Below are positions 52,839 to 60,594 of a DNA stretch of 64,000 nucleotides, one piece after another. The notes beneath the pieces were generated by a model, which did not search any database, was not told the origin of the DNA, and was given only the letters and a program-made list of their open reading frames with translations. How positions within the stretch are numbered: position 1 is the stretch's first letter; each line of letters opens with the position of its first letter. The stretch comes from an uncultured bacterium. GTDB lineage: Bacteria; Verrucomicrobiota; Kiritimatiellia; CAIKKV01; CAITUY01. A program made the translations under genes and the position numbers. The stretch spans positions 102,722 to 166,721 of the forward strand of contig CAIVSY010000043.1 of assembly GCA_903908715.1 (NCBI GenBank), in the 5' to 3' direction.

Positions 52839-52859
52839 GCCGCCCTCGGTGAGGGCGGC
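52839..52859. terminator. Hairpin between convergent genes, possible bidirectional terminator
   Basis: A perfect 9-bp stem GCCGCCCTC/GAGGGCGGC with a three-base loop lies 91 bases after the hddC stop and 28 bases from the end of the convergent GT2 gene. No T-run follows on either strand, so it is only a candidate. The rest of this 140-base gap holds nothing recognised. Confidence 0.4.
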
Positions 52860-52887
52860 CTTGGTTCGGGCAACACGCTCTTCAGGT

Positions 52888-53907
52888 TCAACCCCTGCAG
52901 CTTAAGTCCTTGCCCGGCCTGAATATCTCCACCCACTCCGCAATCCCATAGGCCAGGTGCGTCACCGGCACGAGCACGAACATTAGGGCATCCGAAGCCC
53001 GCCGTGTCTCCATCACCTTTTGGGCGGTAATGAACAACGCCGCGAAGAGGTACAGAACCAGGTTCATGACAAGCAGCCAGACGCACACCCGGCAGAACAG
53101 AGCACCAATCGCAAGAACAACCAGGGATAGCACCCACACCGCGGGAAGAACGGTCGCGGGCTCGAAATCCACTCCAGCCCGCATCAAGCGAATTCTCGTC
53201 GCGCCGTAACCATATATCTGCTTCACATAACCATGGAAAGATGACCTCGGATAGTGATACAGCCAAGCGTCCGGGTGGAAAATCAGCTTGTGCCCTTTCT
53301 GTGTAGCCAGAAATGCCGCGATCATTTCCTCACCTGGCCAGAAAGCCGGATCAAAGCCACCGATTTCACGGATCACATTTCTTCGGTAAGCCATGTTACA
53401 GCCAATAAGGCGGGACCACTTGACCGCGCGAGGTTCTGGATGACCCTTTTTGTACCGCTCCGCCACATATCCGGCCGCCTTCGAAGCCAACGTCACCCCG
53501 GCCAGGCGCGCCATTCGCGGCAAATCATCAGGCACGAGACTTGGGCCACTCACAAGCCCAACCATGGGATCGGCAAAAGGCTCCACAATCCTTGCCGGCC
53601 AACCGGGCGCGACCACCACATCATCATCAATGAACGCAACGATATCAGCCCTGCTCTCTCTCATTCCCGCATTCTTCTTTTCACTGGAGTCCCCCTTATG
53701 AAAAGAGAGAGACAGATGCCGGATTTGACGATTCTCCGCCAGCAGAGCCTCCAACCGGGAATGTACACTCGCGTCCGGCACCACGCCAACCACAAGAATC
53801 TCAAGCGTGGCCGCGCCCTCTGAAGCAAGGAGCGACTGCAAGGTCTGTATCAGAATCGGTCGCCCAAGCGTGGGAATGACAATTGAAAGCAGCGGGGCAG
53901 AGATCAC
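52888..53907 (-). CDS. GT2-family glycosyltransferase with C-terminal membrane segments
   Basis: A 339-residue enzyme. The GT-A domain begins LLSIVIPTLGRPILIQTLQS and has KKNAGMRESRADIVAFIDDD (the DXD-like acidic site), CNMAYRRNVIREIGGFDPAF and FHPDAWLYHYPRSS. Two or three hydrophobic segments follow at about residues 250-320. The start is GTG 53907, which overlaps the stop of the upstream gene (GTGA) and has GGAG nine bases away; ATG codons further upstream would overlap that gene by more than 80 bases. It probably transfers or exports a sugar in the polysaccharide locus; the donor is unknown. Confidence 0.83.
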   Translation of the reverse strand: MISAPLLSIVIPTLGRPILIQTLQSLLASEGAATLEILVVGVVPDASVHSRLEALLAENRQIRHLSLSFHKGDSSEKKNAGMRESRADIVAFIDDDVVVAPGWPARIVEPFADPMVGLVSGPSLVPDDLPRMARLAGVTLASKAAGYVAERYKKGHPEPRAVKWSRLIGCNMAYRRNVIREIGGFDPAFWPGEEMIAAFLATQKGHKLIFHPDAWLYHYPRSSFHGYVKQIYGYGATRIRLMRAGVDFEPATVLPAVWVLSLVVLAIGALFCRVCVWLLVMNLVLYLFAALFITAQKVMETRRASDALMFVLVPVTHLAYGIAEWVEIFRPGKDLSCRG

Positions 53908-55358
53908 GTTCTGCGTCTCCGAACTTTCTCCACAACCAACCACCCAATGGCAAGAAGGCAAATGGCAAAGCCAGCCAGTTGGACATATAGTCCCCAAATG
54001 GGCGGCGCATACTGCAACAGCACACGGTGCGAACCAGCAGGAATAAACACGCCCTGAACGATATAATCAACACGGTAAACCGTCGTGGACTTACCATCGA
54101 TGAAAGCCTTCCAATCCTTGTCAAACTTCTCTGATATTCTAAGGATAGCAGGCTGTTGGGCCTCCACGCTCAACTCCATTCGCCCTGAACGGTATCGCTC
54201 CAGTTTGCATGAGCCGACGAATCCCGCGTTTGTCAGTGCCGCCCAATCCTCTTCCCTTGCTCCTGCCATGCCGTCATTCGCGGACGACAACTCGTTATGA
54301 GGCACCAAGAGGCCCTTGCTCTTCTCGCCAGGGGCAATCAAGACCGCCTCAAAAGGTTTCCAGAAGATCGATCCCAGAAGCTTGAGCGCTTCCTCATCTT
54401 CCACAACCTGATACTTGCCGATCAGGGCAAACCGTGGGGCCGGTTTGCGCAGACGGAGCACTACATGCTGCCCTGGATACTGAGGGGTCGCCGGATAAAC
54501 AGTATAACCAGCCTCGACTCGTCTCGGGTCGGCGGGAGCCACATTATAGCTGTACACCCACTCAAAAGCATTGCTCCAGGCCGGGTCCCTCTGGATCTGT
54601 TGCCAGACCTGCGCAGGAGCCAGGACATAACCGACCGCCGACAACTCCCACATGCGCACGGGATTGCGACCAACTGCTGTCAGGAAGTTCTTGTAGTCGG
54701 TAGGCATGCGCGGCATCTGCGTAATGTTCACGGATAGAATGCCGTGATACGGAAAAAGATAAGTCAGCCACCAGTTATAAAACCCATCCTGTGTTATCAG
54801 GGCCACACGTCTTTCCGGCATGTCCTTCTTAAGCAGGGAGATTACGGGGTTCTCATCCAGCGCCGACATGGGCATGGTCTTTACATAGTCCCTGGACAAA
54901 AGCCACGCATCGATGGCCACGAGCAACGCTAAGGCCCAGGCGATGAAGTTTCGGCTGCGGACTACGGACCACAGACCACGGTTCGTGGCATTCTCCGCAT
55001 TGGACACATTCCCGCCTGCTTGCTGCTGTCTTTGCTCCGCTTTCCGCCCCCGCTGTTGCTTTGTAGTCTGTAGTCTCTCTTCCCGCCGTCCGGCCAGTAG
55101 GAAGCCCCACAACGCTCCCCCGGCGCAGAAGGTCATGAATGCCGCATGCCAAAGGGCGCGGATCTTGTTATCCACAATGACACCCGCATATTGATCCGGC
55201 CAGCCGTCAGCGACAAAGCGGGCGATGTCCCGCGTGCGGTCCGCCGTGAGTGCAATGGCCCATATTGCCAGAATGCAGGCGCATGCGAGCACGCTCCAGA
55301 CAAACCAACGAACCCATGCGGGAATCTCTGCACCTAGCGCATCAACTTTGCTTGCCAT
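53904..55358 (-). CDS. C-terminal half of a split YfhO-like membrane protein
   Basis: 484 codons. Membrane segments lie near residues 15-40 and 60-85, one follows a hydrophilic stretch near 135-155, and one is at the C-terminus. The periplasmic part has FYNWWLTYLFPYHGI, MPTDYKNFLTAVGRNPVRM and VDYIVQGVFIPAGSHRVLL, as in the C-terminal half of YfhO-type integral membrane proteins, which are usually 800-900 residues long. The matching N-terminal half is encoded 1.9 kb upstream at 57261-58610. Residues about 92-133 are encoded by a repeat insert (54960-55077). Whether this half is translated alone, from ATG 55358, is unclear; no strong ribosome-binding site is present. Confidence 0.7.
   Translation of the reverse strand: MASKVDALGAEIPAWVRWFVWSVLACACILAIWAIALTADRTRDIARFVADGWPDQYAGVIVDNKIRALWHAAFMTFCAGGALWGFLLAGRREERLQTTKQQRGRKAEQRQQQAGGNVSNAENATNRGLWSVVRSRNFIAWALALLVAIDAWLLSRDYVKTMPMSALDENPVISLLKKDMPERRVALITQDGFYNWWLTYLFPYHGILSVNITQMPRMPTDYKNFLTAVGRNPVRMWELSAVGYVLAPAQVWQQIQRDPAWSNAFEWVYSYNVAPADPRRVEAGYTVYPATPQYPGQHVVLRLRKPAPRFALIGKYQVVEDEEALKLLGSIFWKPFEAVLIAPGEKSKGLLVPHNELSSANDGMAGAREEDWAALTNAGFVGSCKLERYRSGRMELSVEAQQPAILRISEKFDKDWKAFIDGKSTTVYRVDYIVQGVFIPAGSHRVLLQYAPPIWGLYVQLAGFAICLLAIGWLVVEKVRRRRT
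54960..55077. repeat. Inverted heptanucleotide-repeat insert inside the YfhO C-terminal half
   Basis: The ends are inverted copies: GACTACGGACCACAGACC (54960-54977) and TAGTCTGTAGTCTC (55064-55077), 12 of 14 bases pairing. Both are built of TAGTCTG/TGGTCTG heptads, as is the array at 57230-57271. On the coding strand the 118-base segment adds a hydrophilic stretch between membrane segments without breaking the frame. Confidence 0.6.
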
Positions 55359-55510
55359 AACGTATTGTCCTGCAAATCGGGAAGCTTGTGTATGCCGTCT
55401 TGGTGATCGTTGAGAGAATGCAGAAAACCCTGGTTCAAATCCACACAATTCGAGTCATCGGCTAGAGAATGTTTTACCCCCTTTTCGAGACTTCGCGAAC
55501 CTCGCCATCC

Positions 55511-55576
55511 CGATATAGACAGGGCAATTCGAGTCCACATCCCATCCTGTCCATCCATGTTGGATTCCGTTGTAAG
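55511..55576. repeat. Direct repeat copy 1 flanking the DUF4143 ATPase gene
   Basis: Runs CGATATAGACAGGG..., then CCACATCCCATCCTGTCC, ATCCATGTTGGATTCC and GTTGTAAG. It is the degenerate partner of the copy at 56961-57036, in the same orientation, on the other side of the ATPase gene. Confidence 0.65.
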
Positions 55577-55589
55577 CCCTCCCCCGCCC

Positions 55590-56822
55590 TCATCGCAATC
55601 CTATGCCCATCGGCAAAGCCCACAGGCGCGCCCCCAAAGGCTGGATCTCCGTCCCCTGATAGAAAACAACCCCTGCCCGACAACTCGGCTCAGCCTTCAA
55701 AAACGCCTGCATCCCCTTCACATCCCGAGAGTCAACCCTTTGAATCGATTTCACCTCGACAGCCAGAAGCATCTGCCCGATCTCTATCACGAAGTCCACT
55801 TCGTACCCACCATGGGAGCGATAGTGAGTCAACTGGGCTTCGGGATAGCGGGCGGATAACCAGGCAGACAAGTTTTGGCACACATACGTCTCGGCGATGG
55901 CGCCACGGAGAGCGTGCTGCGCGAGATCATCCGAACGGTATAGACCGCACAAGAAAGCTGCCAAGCCGCTATCCATCCAATAGAGCTTCGGAGCCTTGAC
56001 AAGCCGTTTGGTCCGATTGGAAAAATACGGAGGTAGCCGCCGGATCAGGGAACTCGTTTCAAGAATCGACAACCATCGGGCAATGGTGACCGGATTCGTT
56101 CCGCAATCGCGAGCCAGATCGTTCATATTCAGAACCTGTGCTGTTCGGAGCGCGGTTAACCTCAGGAATCGGTGAAACAACCCCAAATCGGCCACTTGGG
56201 TCAAATCACGCAAGTCCCTCTCCAAATAGGTTTGTTCATACCCGGCATACCAAAGGCGCCGGGCCTCATCCTTTGGCTCCAGGGAAGCTGTTGGCATTCC
56301 GCCCTTGATCCAGTCTGGATCCATGGGATTCTTCGCTCGCGTGCCAGACGGAGCGAAGACGCGGCTTGGATCTTCTCCTTCCAGGATTCTCTCAACCCAT
56401 GAAAATCCCCCATGCCCGCGCAACTCCGCATGGGTCATTGGGCCAAGATGGAGATGAATGGCTCTCCCGGCAAGCGATTCCGAAACCGCCTGCATAAGAA
56501 GGAAATTGGCAGATCCACTCAGCACAAAGGAACCAGGCGTTCGATGGGTATCGACCATTTGCTTGATGACCGGAAAAAGTTCCGGTGCCCGCTGCGCTTC
56601 GTCCACGACAACGGGCGCGTCCCCTAGAACCCCCATCGGGTCCCGCTTTAGGGCGGCAAGAACAGTGCTATCGTCCAGCGTCAGATACCGCCACTTCTTC
56701 AGCAGAGGCTCATGCTGGAGCAATGTGCTCTTGCCTGTCTGACGCGCCCCTGTGATGGCAACCACCGGCATTATCCGCAACGCCTTATCCAACAGCGATG
56801 AAATACGCCTTGCAATGTACAT
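55590..56822 (-). CDS. AAA_14/DUF4143 ATPase of unknown function
   Basis: A 410-residue protein. The AAA_14 domain occupies about residues 1-180 with Walker A ITGARQTGKSTLL, Walker B APVVVDEAQRAPEL and sensor FVLSGSANFLLM. The DUF4143 region follows, with a winged-helix-like block (NPVTIARWLSILETSSLI) and, near residue 345, a PD-(D/E)XK-like HGGYEVDFVIEIGQMLLAVEV followed by KS. These proteins are abundant and patchily distributed in bacteria and archaea; the function is unknown and a nuclease or toxin-antitoxin-like role has been guessed. Here the gene separates the two halves of a YfhO-like gene and lies among repeats, suggesting it moved in. ATG 56822 is preceded by a palindrome and an AT-rich stretch. 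Confidence 0.9.
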   Translation of the reverse strand: MYIARRISSLLDKALRIMPVVAITGARQTGKSTLLQHEPLLKKWRYLTLDDSTVLAALKRDPMGVLGDAPVVVDEAQRAPELFPVIKQMVDTHRTPGSFVLSGSANFLLMQAVSESLAGRAIHLHLGPMTHAELRGHGGFSWVERILEGEDPSRVFAPSGTRAKNPMDPDWIKGGMPTASLEPKDEARRLWYAGYEQTYLERDLRDLTQVADLGLFHRFLRLTALRTAQVLNMNDLARDCGTNPVTIARWLSILETSSLIRRLPPYFSNRTKRLVKAPKLYWMDSGLAAFLCGLYRSDDLAQHALRGAIAETYVCQNLSAWLSARYPEAQLTHYRSHGGYEVDFVIEIGQMLLAVEVKSIQRVDSRDVKGMQAFLKAEPSCRAGVVFYQGTEIQPLGARLWALPMGIGLR

Positions 56823-56825
56823 GTT

Positions 56826-56849
56826 GCAATTTATAACGCGATATATTGC
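56826..56849 (-). promoter_or_regulatory. AT-rich palindrome at the start of the DUF4143 gene
   Basis: GCAATTTATA (56826-56835) and TATATTGC (56842-56849) form an imperfect inverted repeat directly upstream of the minus-strand ATG, centred on CGCG. This is a plausible operator for a repressor, perhaps the protein itself. Its location and symmetry are seen; its function is inference. Confidence 0.4.
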
Positions 56850-56894
56850 TTTTTACAACAAAATACATCAACCACTTTTCAATCCCCAATCTCA

Positions 56895-56915
56895 TTAACC
56901 CTCAACCATCAACCC
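56895..56915. repeat. TCAACCC-type heptanucleotide array
   Basis: Three tandem heptads, TTAACCC, TCAACCA, TCAACCC, in the 438-base stretch without genes upstream of the ATPase. This is one of several unrelated heptad arrays packed into the same interval. Confidence 0.5.
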
Positions 56916-56960
56916 TTCTTCCCATGTCCCGCGCCGTCCCATCCCGATTTAACGTCGATT

Positions 56961-57036
56961 CACAGGATAGACAGGATAATCCGAATCCACATCCCATCCT
57001 GTCCATCCTGTCCATCCATGTTGAATTCCGCTGTAA
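56961..57036. repeat. Direct repeat copy 2 containing a near-perfect inverted repeat
   Basis: The arms ACAGGATAGACAGGAT (56962-56977) and ATCCTGTCCATCCTGT (56996-57011) pair at 15 of 16 positions around an 18-base loop. The element then continues CCATCCATGTTGAATTCC and ends GCTGTAAG, shared with the copy at 55511-55576. Similar ACAGGAT repeats occur in many environmental genomes. Confidence 0.65.
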
Positions 57037-57153
57037 GACCGCCTACTTCCCCTTCGCAGCCCACATTGCCTGCATTGAGCCTGCCGAAGAGGTTCGCGTG
57101 AGACTCACTTCCTTCTTTTCCCCCGATCACCGACTTGTCACGCCGGTGCAGAC

Positions 57154-57174
57154 GAATCACCGATTACTGATGAC
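57154..57174. repeat. GATNAC-type heptanucleotide array
   Basis: Tandem heptads GAATCAC, CGATTAC, TGATGAC; related CGATCAC and CGACTTG units lie at 57124-57137. No gene is seen from 56823 to 57260; the interval is a mosaic of such arrays plus the ACAGGAT element. Confidence 0.45.
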
Positions 57175-57229
57175 CGCTCGTCTCCCCTCCCCCCCCATTT
57201 TTTCCGTCGCCCTTCCTCGCGTGAATCTC

Positions 57230-57271
57230 TGGTCTATAGTCTGCAGTCTGTAGTCTGTGGTCAGTGGTCTA
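57230..57271. repeat. TAGTCTG-type heptanucleotide array at the end of the YfhO N-terminal half
   Basis: Six tandem heptads: TGGTCTA, TAGTCTG, CAGTCTG, TAGTCTG, TGGTCAG, TGGTCTA. The last 11 bases overlap the stop and final codons of the gene at 57261-58610, so the reading frame of that half ends in the repeat. Confidence 0.65.
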
Positions 57272-58610
57272 AACCATACCCTTCTCTCCGCCACCTCAAC
57301 GCAACATCCAATCCATACGCCGCCAGGATACCCAGCGCCAGTTGGAAGACCTGAATGAACTTGATCGGGTTCCGGATGTTATTCACAACAGGCAGCTTAT
57401 AAAACAGGGCATACAAGGGGAAATATTTCCCCCACGCCAGCATCAACGTGATTACTGCCACCGCACCCCAAAACAGTATTTCCGCTCTCCGGTCTGACCA
57501 GGATAGAGGCGCGGGCGACTGGAATGTGGAAGTTGCAGTCCCTTCTATATTGCGTACAAGTTTTCGATCAACTGGCCAACTTCCAAATTCCTCCTTTTTT
57601 CCCAAAAGAGCCGCAACGACGGCGAACATTGCAAAGGCGATCGGGATTGCCCCGATGTACTGACTTTCCAACCTAAAGTTCATGAACCCCTGTCCGGTCT
57701 TCTCCCAGCCTGCGGAGCGGCCTGCTCGCCCCCAGTAAGGCCCATCCGGCTCTCCTGACCGTAAGCCCATATAGCCTGGCGCAATCAGATCAATAGTCTC
57801 ATCCGGCGGCTGACTCCACTGGGTCACGAATTCCCATTTTGCAAAAGGAATCGTTTCTTGCATTACTGCTGCTGAATCGACATTCATGACATACGCATTG
57901 ATGGCTACTCCACCAGAAAGGAGAATCGACACACAGACTAATGAAATGGAAGCTCCAATCAGAGCGAGAATACGTCTCCTCGGCATGCGCACAATCAAGA
58001 AGACAACATAAGCGCCGAATGCAACCCCCATCAAGATGGCCACATCCTGTTGCTCAAGAAGCATACCTCCTAATGCCATGCCTGCCACCACGAACCATGG
58101 CCAACATATTCCATGCACTGCACGCTGAATAGACCACAGGAAAACTGCCGCAAAGAGTAACAAACCAAACTTACCTGTATGGCCCGCATACAGCAAAGTG
58201 AAATTCGTTCCCACCCAGAAGCTTGAGATACAACCAATAGCACTCGCAAAGATTGATGCCCCATGACTACGGAGAAACGCCAACAGGAATATTGCTGCAA
58301 AAAAAAGATCCACAGCATGCACCCAATTAGTGAACCAAACCGGGCCAAACAGAAACAAGATTGAGAAAGTCCAATTCAGTGGCACCGCCCCGGGAACACC
58401 CAACAAGTCCCCATGCGACCACCAACCGCCAAACGATGCGGGCATCGAGCGCGCCAGCATAGCATTGATGCCAATATTGTCATCAGTAGTAAACAGCACT
58501 TGGCTCCCTCTCCAGAGCATGAAGAACACCATAATCCCAAACACCCCGATGACGGCGCTCAACACCGTGGAACTTAATAATTTCCCATCCGATTGTTGTC
58601 TTACACGCAT
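57261..58610 (-). CDS. N-terminal half of a split YfhO-like membrane protein
   Basis: 449 codons with about ten hydrophobic segments. Typical pieces are LFTTDDNIGINAMLARSMPA, WTFSILFLFGPVWFTNWVHA, FTLLYAGHTGKFGLLLFAAV, and near the end FYKLPVVNNIRNPIKFIQVF then QLALGILAAYGLDVALR. In related YfhO-type proteins this last block lies in the middle of the protein and is followed by another membrane segment and a periplasmic C-terminal domain; those are found instead at 53904-55358. The stop comes from the heptad array just after GYG. YfhO-like proteins are implicated in glycosylation of lipid-linked polymers in Gram-positives; here the function is probably lost or needs both halves. Confidence 0.75.
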   Translation of the reverse strand: MRVRQQSDGKLLSSTVLSAVIGVFGIMVFFMLWRGSQVLFTTDDNIGINAMLARSMPASFGGWWSHGDLLGVPGAVPLNWTFSILFLFGPVWFTNWVHAVDLFFAAIFLLAFLRSHGASIFASAIGCISSFWVGTNFTLLYAGHTGKFGLLLFAAVFLWSIQRAVHGICWPWFVVAGMALGGMLLEQQDVAILMGVAFGAYVVFLIVRMPRRRILALIGASISLVCVSILLSGGVAINAYVMNVDSAAVMQETIPFAKWEFVTQWSQPPDETIDLIAPGYMGLRSGEPDGPYWGRAGRSAGWEKTGQGFMNFRLESQYIGAIPIAFAMFAVVAALLGKKEEFGSWPVDRKLVRNIEGTATSTFQSPAPLSWSDRRAEILFWGAVAVITLMLAWGKYFPLYALFYKLPVVNNIRNPIKFIQVFQLALGILAAYGLDVALRWRREGYGLDH

Positions 58611-58641
58611 TGCGTCGCCTCCTCACCCACACTTCCAGCGC

Positions 58642-59511
58642 TTAAGCCTGTTCTGCATTGATACGTTGCCTATTGAGACGGGGAGACACAGCACTTACCC
58701 TGGCCTGCGCGCCGCGCTCATTCAGCGCATCATAAAGCGAGACATAACCCGTCAACATCCTGTGAATATACTTAAGTCCGAATGGGTACAGAGCATTAAT
58801 CCAACCCCATCTATAACGCCCCTTTCGGGACCCGCTTTGAAAATGGTATGTTAATGGCTGTTGTACCTCAACAAACTCGTATCCATTATCGTAACATCGC
58901 AGCACAAAGTGGAAGTCTTCTCTGTAAGTACTGACCTTATCACTATCACGACCTTCGATAAACAGGCCAGCTTGAACAAAATCTTCCACGTGGAAAGCCA
59001 TGGGAATGTAGTGCCGAGGAACATCGAGGACCTTCTTGACCCGAACGCTGCCACAATACCGAACAAAAGCGTGCTCATCGAATTGATGCGGGGTAAATCC
59101 AAAATTCCTCCAGATGTTGCCATCAGCGATCAGGTTGGCTCCAGATTCAATCAGCCTGCCGGTAACGAAACGACGACGCGCCATGTGCTCAAGTAGTCGC
59201 TGGTCCCATTGCGGCGCCGCCACCTGATCCGTAGTAAAAACAATTGCATATTGTGTTTCGCATTGTCTAACGCCTCTATTCACGCTCGCATAGTAACCCA
59301 GTCTTTTTTCGTTTCTAAGCACTCTGAGTTTCCAAGGCCAGACACGCAATACATCTCTCAGCCACTCCTCATCCGACGCCGTGTTTACTGGCTCGACGAC
59401 GATACATAATGAGGGCGTTGACACACTGTGCCTAATCATGCTTCTTACGGCAAGATCCGCGAAATCAGAATGCCCGTACATAGGCATTACTATCGTGACG
59501 TCATACGACAT
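58642..59511 (-). CDS. GT2-family glycosyltransferase
   Basis: A 289-residue GT-A enzyme. It begins MSYDVTIVMPMYGHSDFADL, with RLGYYASVNRGVRQCETQYA and AIVFTTDQVAAPQWDQRLL, where the usual DXD is replaced by TTDQ, and later DKVSTYREDFHFVLRCYDNG, the acceptor-site Glu-Asp region. ATG 59511 has GGAGG five bases upstream and is preferred to the longer frame starting at 59655, which overlaps the methyltransferase. It is 31 bases upstream of the YfhO-like half. The donor sugar is unknown. Confidence 0.85.
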   Translation of the reverse strand: MSYDVTIVMPMYGHSDFADLAVRSMIRHSVSTPSLCIVVEPVNTASDEEWLRDVLRVWPWKLRVLRNEKRLGYYASVNRGVRQCETQYAIVFTTDQVAAPQWDQRLLEHMARRRFVTGRLIESGANLIADGNIWRNFGFTPHQFDEHAFVRYCGSVRVKKVLDVPRHYIPMAFHVEDFVQAGLFIEGRDSDKVSTYREDFHFVLRCYDNGYEFVEVQQPLTYHFQSGSRKGRYRWGWINALYPFGLKYIHRMLTGYVSLYDALNERGAQARVSAVSPRLNRQRINAEQA

Positions 59512-59527
59512 ATAACCCTCCTTGCCG

Positions 59528-60436
59528 CTAAATGTTTTTTTGCAAGAGTAACTCGAAGGAATCGCCACGACGGAAAAGATTGATAGCAGACGCCCAGAAT
59601 CTCGCTCCGCACGACAAAGGGAGACACCTCCCAAGGAGGTGCATAAACCAAGCATTTCTTCCTGCTTCCTGCATATAATGTGCTGACTGCGTCAGGTCAT
59701 AGGCCCGCCCCGTAAATCGCAACTGTCGGACAGCAAAGCCATATCGCGCAACAAGCTCTATCAAGCCGCTGACACTATAAATTACTGTATGTCGTGGCAC
59801 TTCGAGGGGATGCCAATACTCACCAAACACCCGACTACCCCATGACGATGCATTGGGTGTTCTGATTACCCAAAAGCCGCCCTGATTGAGAATTTGAAAA
59901 GCCCTCTGCACCACCTCGTCAGGACGACTTATCAAGTGTTCAAGCACTTGATTCATGATCAACACACCAACCTTTTCGCCGTCAAACGCTATGGATTCCC
60001 AATCTCCACGCACCACGGGCCGACCGGCTCGGCTAGCGAGTTCAACAGCATGTTGATCCATCTCCATGCCACACACCTCTGGATATCGGCGACTGAGCCA
60101 GTCAACCAGAAGTCCAGTCCCTGAACCTATTTCAACAATCCGACCTCTTATGTGTTTCGGGAGAACTGGAAAGAAATAGGTTGAGAACCATCGATGATAC
60201 CATCGAAGACGCTCCAATTGTGAATGAGCTGCGTACTTACTTGGATAGGCATCCGCGAATGACCACTCCCCTTCTATCGGAACTAAAAAGAGTGATTCGC
60301 ATCTCTTGCAACGAAAATAGGGATACAGTTGTTCTCCCCCAAAAAATCGATCCGTCGACGAGAACAGAAAACCTGTCTGTGGACTTCCGCAAACAGGGCA
60401 AAGGCCTGCTGACGACAACCATGAAGCAACGCTCAT
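59528..60436 (-). CDS. Class I SAM-dependent methyltransferase with zinc-binding N-terminus
   Basis: A 302-residue protein. The N-terminus has two cysteine pairs, CPVCG and CKRC (about residues 13-45), as in methyltransferases of sugar or polyketide pathways. The SAM-binding block is GRIVEIGSGTGLLVDWLSR and motif II-IV is GVLIMNQVLEHLISRPDEVV; GGFWVIRTPNASSWGSRVFG follows. It is likely to methylate a sugar of the locus or the end of a glycan chain. ATG 60436 lies in the gap between two divergent operons, 158 bases from the SDR gene on the plus strand. Confidence 0.87.
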   Translation of the reverse strand: MSVASWLSSAGLCPVCGSPQTGFLFSSTDRFFGGEQLYPYFRCKRCESLFLVPIEGEWSFADAYPSKYAAHSQLERLRWYHRWFSTYFFPVLPKHIRGRIVEIGSGTGLLVDWLSRRYPEVCGMEMDQHAVELASRAGRPVVRGDWESIAFDGEKVGVLIMNQVLEHLISRPDEVVQRAFQILNQGGFWVIRTPNASSWGSRVFGEYWHPLEVPRHTVIYSVSGLIELVARYGFAVRQLRFTGRAYDLTQSAHYMQEAGRNAWFMHLLGRCLPLSCGARFWASAINLFRRGDSFELLLQKNI

Positions 60437-60594
60437 AAATGTTTGTTAGTTCGGGCTCATGGCAGGATTCATCTGATAGCTCAAATGCTCCCGAGAAAGG
60501 CAATCTATCACCATTCTGTCTTCGTCCACAATCCACCATCCTGCAAGAATATGAACTTGAGCAATCTTCTGATTATTATAGCATGATATTCTTT

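Noticed and set aside
57230..57271. CRISPR array
   Set aside because: The units are 7 bases long with no unique spacers, so it is a simple tandem repeat.
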